Both the position numbers and the translations under genes were made by a program. Positions 5,197 to 7,911 of a stretch of 7,911 bases of DNA are shown here, piece after piece. Within the stretch, counting starts at the first letter, position 1. Every line of letters starts with the position of its first letter. Origin of the DNA: JAJNPS01 sp031430315 (lineage in GTDB: Bacteria; Pseudomonadota; Alphaproteobacteria; Rhodobacterales; Rhodobacteraceae); NCBI GenBank assembly GCA_031430315.1, contig JANPBI010000339.1:1-7911 (forward strand), read 5' to 3'. The notes beneath the pieces were generated by a model. The model saw only the letters and a program-made list of their open reading frames with translations, was not told the DNA's origin and did no database searches.

Positions 5197-6612
5197 ATGC
5201 CCCGCTATCCTCGCGATTTTCGCGGCCACGGCCCCAACCCCCTTGATGCCCGCTGGCCGGGTAGGGCGAAAGTCGCCATCAGCCTGGTCCTGAACTATGA
5301 GGAAGGCGGCGAGAACAACATCCTGCACGGCGATGCAGGGTCAGAGGCGTTCTTGTCTGACATTGCCGGGGCCGCCCCCTGGCCCGGGCAGCGCCACTGG
5401 AACATGGAATCCCTTTACGATTACGGCGCGCGCGCCGGGTTCTGGCGGCTGCATCGGCTGTTCACATCGCGCGCCTTGCCGGTCACCGTATTTGGCGTCA
5501 CCTCAGCACTTGCTCGCAACCCCGAACAACTCGCGGCCATGCAGAACGCCGGATGGGACATCGCCAGCCACGGTCTGAAATGGATCGACCACCGCGACAT
5601 GCCCGAGGACATGGAATGCGCCCAGATCGCCGAGAGTTTGCGCCTGCACGCCGAACTGACCGGTGCCCCGCCGCGCGGCTGGTACACAGGACGCACGTCG
5701 ATCAATACCGTCCAACTGGTGGCCGAAACGGGTCAGCTTGATTGGATCTCCGACGCCTATGACGACGACCTGCCGCACTGGATCGAAGTCGGCGCGCGCG
5801 ACCAGCTGGTCATTCCTTACACACTTGAGGCCAATGATATGCGCTTTGCCACCGCGCCGGGCTACATCAACAGCGAACAGTTCTTCGTCTACCTCTGCGA
5901 CACGCTGGATGTGCTTTTGGCCGAGGGAGCGGCGGGTGCGCCCAAGATGTTCTCCATCGGCCTGCACTGCCGCCTGATCGGCCGCCCCGGCAAGATCGCG
6001 GGGCTGATGCGCTTTCTGGATCATGCGCAGGCGCATGCGGGCGTGTGGTTTGCCACAAGGTCTCAGATCGCTGACCACTGGGCAGCGCATCACCCGCACC
6101 AGCGCCGGACGCGCCCCAGCCAGATGGACCGGGACGCCTTCGTCGCACGGTTCGGCGGCGTGTTCGAACATTCTCCCTGGATCGCTGAGCATGCGCATGC
6201 ACTGGAACTTGGACCCGCCCATGACAGCGCCGTTGGCGTTCATTCTGCCCTCTGCCGCATCTTTCGTACTGCCAGTCCGGACCAACGCATGGCTGTGCTG
6301 ACCGCACATCCCGACCTTGCGGGCAAACTTGCCGCGGCCAAACGCTTGACCCCGGAATCGACCGCCGAACAGGCCGCTGCGGCACTCGACAACCTGACCG
6401 ACGCCGAACGCGCAGACTTCCAACGCCTGAACGCCGAATATGTCGCCAAGCACGGCTTTCCCTTCATCATTGCCGTGCGCGACCACACCAAGGACGCGAT
6501 CCTCGCGGCCTTCCACATCCGCATCGCCAACGACACCACAACCGAGTTCGCCACTGCCTGTGCGCAGGTTGAACGCATCGCTGCCCTCCGGCTCAAGGAT
6601 CAACTGCCATGA
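5197..6612 (+). CDS. puuE: Bifunctional allantoinase PuuE / OHCU decarboxylase UraD fusion
   Basis: A 471-residue two-domain protein. Residues 1 to about 300 are the cofactor-independent allantoinase PuuE of the polysaccharide deacetylase fold: RYPRDFRGHG (3-12), LNYEEG (32-37), SHG (124-126) and GLHCRLIGRPG (255-265). Residues about 305-471 are OHCU decarboxylase: DAFVARFGGVFEHSPWIAE (313-331), HPDLAGK with the likely catalytic His371, STAEQ with Glu391, and LNAEYVAKHGFPFI (411-424). The 20-residue spacing of His371 and Glu391 equals that of the catalytic pair known in vertebrate OHCU decarboxylase. The decarboxylase turns OHCU into (S)-allantoin; the allantoinase opens it to allantoate. AAGGA at 5183-5187 lies nine bases before the ATG. 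Its stop overlaps the allE start by four bases (ATGA), so the two are translationally coupled. Such fusions occur in other proteobacteria. Both domains look intact. Confidence 0.95.
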   Translation: MPRYPRDFRGHGPNPLDARWPGRAKVAISLVLNYEEGGENNILHGDAGSEAFLSDIAGAAPWPGQRHWNMESLYDYGARAGFWRLHRLFTSRALPVTVFGVTSALARNPEQLAAMQNAGWDIASHGLKWIDHRDMPEDMECAQIAESLRLHAELTGAPPRGWYTGRTSINTVQLVAETGQLDWISDAYDDDLPHWIEVGARDQLVIPYTLEANDMRFATAPGYINSEQFFVYLCDTLDVLLAEGAAGAPKMFSIGLHCRLIGRPGKIAGLMRFLDHAQAHAGVWFATRSQIADHWAAHHPHQRRTRPSQMDRDAFVARFGGVFEHSPWIAEHAHALELGPAHDSAVGVHSALCRIFRTASPDQRMAVLTAHPDLAGKLAAAKRLTPESTAEQAAAALDNLTDAERADFQRLNAEYVAKHGFPFIIAVRDHTKDAILAAFHIRIANDTTTEFATACAQVERIAALRLKDQLP

Positions 6613-7451
6613 CCGACTATTACGCCCCGACCGGCGGTCTGCCCCCGCAATCCGCCCTGATGACCGGGCGCGCGATTTTCACCAACGCCTATGCCGTGAT
6701 CCCAAAGGGGTGCTTTTCTGACATTGTCACAAGCTACCTGCCCGGCTGGACCGACACCCGGCTCTGGCTGATCGCGCGGCCGATGTCCGGCTTTGCCGAA
6801 ACCTTCAGCCAATATGTGATGGAGGTGCAACCCGGCGGCGGCTCCGACGACCCCGACCATGAGCCTGGTGCCGAACACATCCTGTTCCTCACCCATGGCG
6901 AGATGACCATCACCCTCGACGGCAAGGGCTATGATCTGCGGCCCGGGTCTTACGCCTACATCCCCGCTGGTACCCGCTGGACCCTGCTTGCCGAAGGGTC
7001 CGAACCCGCCCGCTTCCACTGGATTCGCAAGCTTTATGAACCCGCCCCTGGCATCGCCCCGCCGCGTGCCTTTGTCACCACCGAGCATGATATCAAGCCC
7101 GTCGCCATGCCCGACACCAACGGCGCCTGGGCCACCACCCGCTTTGTCGATCCCGCCGACCTGGCCCATGACTGCCACGTGAACATCGTGACCCTTAAGC
7201 CCGGCGCGGTGATCCCGTTCGAGGAAACCCATGTCATGGAACACGGCATCTTCGTGCTGCAGGGCAAGGCCGTCTACAAACTCAATCAGGACTGGGTCGA
7301 GGTTGAGGCGGGCGATTTCCTGTGGCTGCGCGCCTATTGCCCGCAGGCCTGCTATGCAGGCGGCCCCGGCCCCTTCCGCTACCTTCTTTACAAGGACGTC
7401 AACCGCCACGCCAAACTGCGCGGCCCCGGCGCGTTCGGCCCGACTGCATGA
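6609..7451 (+). CDS. allE: (S)-ureidoglycine aminohydrolase, bicupin
   Basis: A 280-residue double-cupin protein, normal for AllE/UGlyAH. The first cupin covers about residues 65-140 (GAEHILFLTHGEMTITLDG). The second, about 190-265, carries FEETHVMEHGIFVLQG. Its E206-x-H208-x3-H212 plus Gln246, 34 residues later, reproduces the Glu/His/His/Gln spacing of the manganese ligands described for the plant enzyme. It removes ammonia from (S)-ureidoglycine to give (S)-ureidoglycolate, preventing racemising spontaneous decay. The ATG overlaps the puuE stop (ATGA), with AAGGA at 6595-6599 nine bases upstream inside puuE. Its presence implies the AllC route from allantoate, not allantoicase, although no allC is visible here. 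Confidence 0.94.
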   Translation: MTDYYAPTGGLPPQSALMTGRAIFTNAYAVIPKGCFSDIVTSYLPGWTDTRLWLIARPMSGFAETFSQYVMEVQPGGGSDDPDHEPGAEHILFLTHGEMTITLDGKGYDLRPGSYAYIPAGTRWTLLAEGSEPARFHWIRKLYEPAPGIAPPRAFVTTEHDIKPVAMPDTNGAWATTRFVDPADLAHDCHVNIVTLKPGAVIPFEETHVMEHGIFVLQGKAVYKLNQDWVEVEAGDFLWLRAYCPQACYAGGPGPFRYLLYKDVNRHAKLRGPGAFGPTA

Positions 7452-7481
7452 CAAATTCACCTGTTCCCAAGTATCCCACGG

Positions 7482-7512
7482 GGAGCGCGAGGGGTGTGAA
7501 ACCCCTTGCTCC
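7482..7512 (+). repeat. Two-stage stem-loop in the allE-allA gap
   Basis: GGAGC (7482-7486) pairs with GCTCC (7508-7512), and inside it GGGGT (7491-7495) pairs with ACCCC (7501-7505) around a GTGAA loop, with a small 4/2-base internal loop. It fills much of the 73-base gap, ends 12 bases before the allA start and has no T run, so it is not a normal intrinsic terminator. It could tune allA translation or mRNA stability, or be a copy of a dispersed palindromic repeat. Which of these it is cannot be told from one copy. Confidence 0.55.
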
Positions 7513-7524
7513 GACGGATGCCCG

Positions 7525-7911
7525 ATGCGCCTGATCCACCCCGAACCCCTGACACCGGCGGCCTTCGCCCCCTTCGGTGATGTCCTCGACGCCACCGGCG
7601 ATTTCCGCCTGATCAACGCTGGCCTCTGCCACCGCCATCACGACAGCGCGCATCTCGACTTTACAGATGGCCGCGCCGGTATCTCGATTTTCAACGCCAA
7701 GCCCCGCACCCTGCCCTACGAATTCGACCTGGTCGAACGTCACCCCGAAGGCAGCCAAGCCTTCCTGCCGATGACCGAACATCCGTTCCTGATCATCGTC
7801 GCCACAGATCCCGGCACTCCACCCCGCGCTTTCCTCACCAATGGCGCGCAAGGCATCAACCTGCACCGAGACACCTGGCACGGCGTCCTCACCCCGCTCC
7901 ACGCCCCCGGG
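7525..7911 (+). CDS. allA: Ureidoglycolate lyase AllA, 3' end cut by window edge
   Basis: The frame is open to the right edge, giving 129 residues; the family is usually about 160-170, so roughly 30-40 C-terminal residues are missing. Recognisable blocks are PLTPAAFAPFGDV (8-20), GRAGISIFNAKPR (49-61), ELVERHP-like DLVERHPEGSQAFLPM (68-83) and INLHRDTWHG (111-120), the family's conserved HxGxWH-like region. AllA splits (S)-ureidoglycolate into glyoxylate and urea in the cytoplasm. ATG 7525 is the only plausible start in frame; GACGGA at 7513-7518 is a weak ribosome site directly after a stem-loop. It follows allE by 73 bases on the same strand and probably shares the puuE promoter. The ATG at 7518 is out of frame. 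Confidence 0.93.
   Translation, partial: MRLIHPEPLTPAAFAPFGDVLDATGDFRLINAGLCHRHHDSAHLDFTDGRAGISIFNAKPRTLPYEFDLVERHPEGSQAFLPMTEHPFLIIVATDPGTPPRAFLTNGAQGINLHRDTWHGVLTPLHAPG

Noticed and set aside
5503..6603. 366-codon open frame on the minus strand opposite puuE-uraD
   Set aside because: It is antisense to a gene with clear domains and catalytic motifs, has no recognisable protein features and is a by-product of GC-rich codon use.
6600..7616. 338-codon minus-strand open frame opposite allE and allA
   Set aside because: It is glycine- and valine-rich shadow translation across two genes with strong family matches; no ribosome site or known domain.

Overview
The window is a purine (urate) breakdown locus from a GC-rich alphaproteobacterium, most likely a member of the Rhodobacteraceae/Roseobacter group. 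That placement is inferred from the base composition, the membrane cytochrome-c type urate oxidase PuuD, the fused PuuE-UraD protein and the DUF2125 protein. No rRNA or other taxonomic marker is present.

Layout, left to right. (1) puuD, on the minus strand and running off the left edge, encodes the membrane urate oxidase. (2) A 102-bp divergent intergenic region holds a plausible puuD promoter and a dyad. (3) A LysR-type regulator is on the plus strand. (4) A small pyridoxamine-phosphate-oxidase-fold flavoprotein gene is on the plus strand behind an AT-rich gap. (5) A convergent minus-strand DUF2125 gene for an exported protein ends at a good intrinsic terminator. (6) uraH (hydroxyisourate hydrolase) is on the minus strand. 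(7) A 176-bp divergent region carries a good promoter for the plus-strand operon puuE-uraD, allE, allA, which runs off the right edge.

Together the genes cover urate -> 5-hydroxyisourate (PuuD) -> OHCU (UraH) -> (S)-allantoin (UraD domain) -> allantoate (PuuE domain), then (S)-ureidoglycine -> (S)-ureidoglycolate plus ammonia (AllE), then glyoxylate plus urea (AllA). The one step not encoded here is allantoate -> (S)-ureidoglycine (AllC). It is probably just beyond the right edge or elsewhere in the genome.

The pathway itself is known. The freshest observation is a shared motif, TTTCT(A)TGGATTA followed by A(G/T)AAAG, that lies over the -35 region of both the puuD and the puuE promoters. It makes a good candidate operator for the LysR protein encoded between them. 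The DUF2125 and PNPOx-like genes have no evident purine role and are the functionally open genes of the window. I found no mobile element, CRISPR array, tRNA or rRNA.
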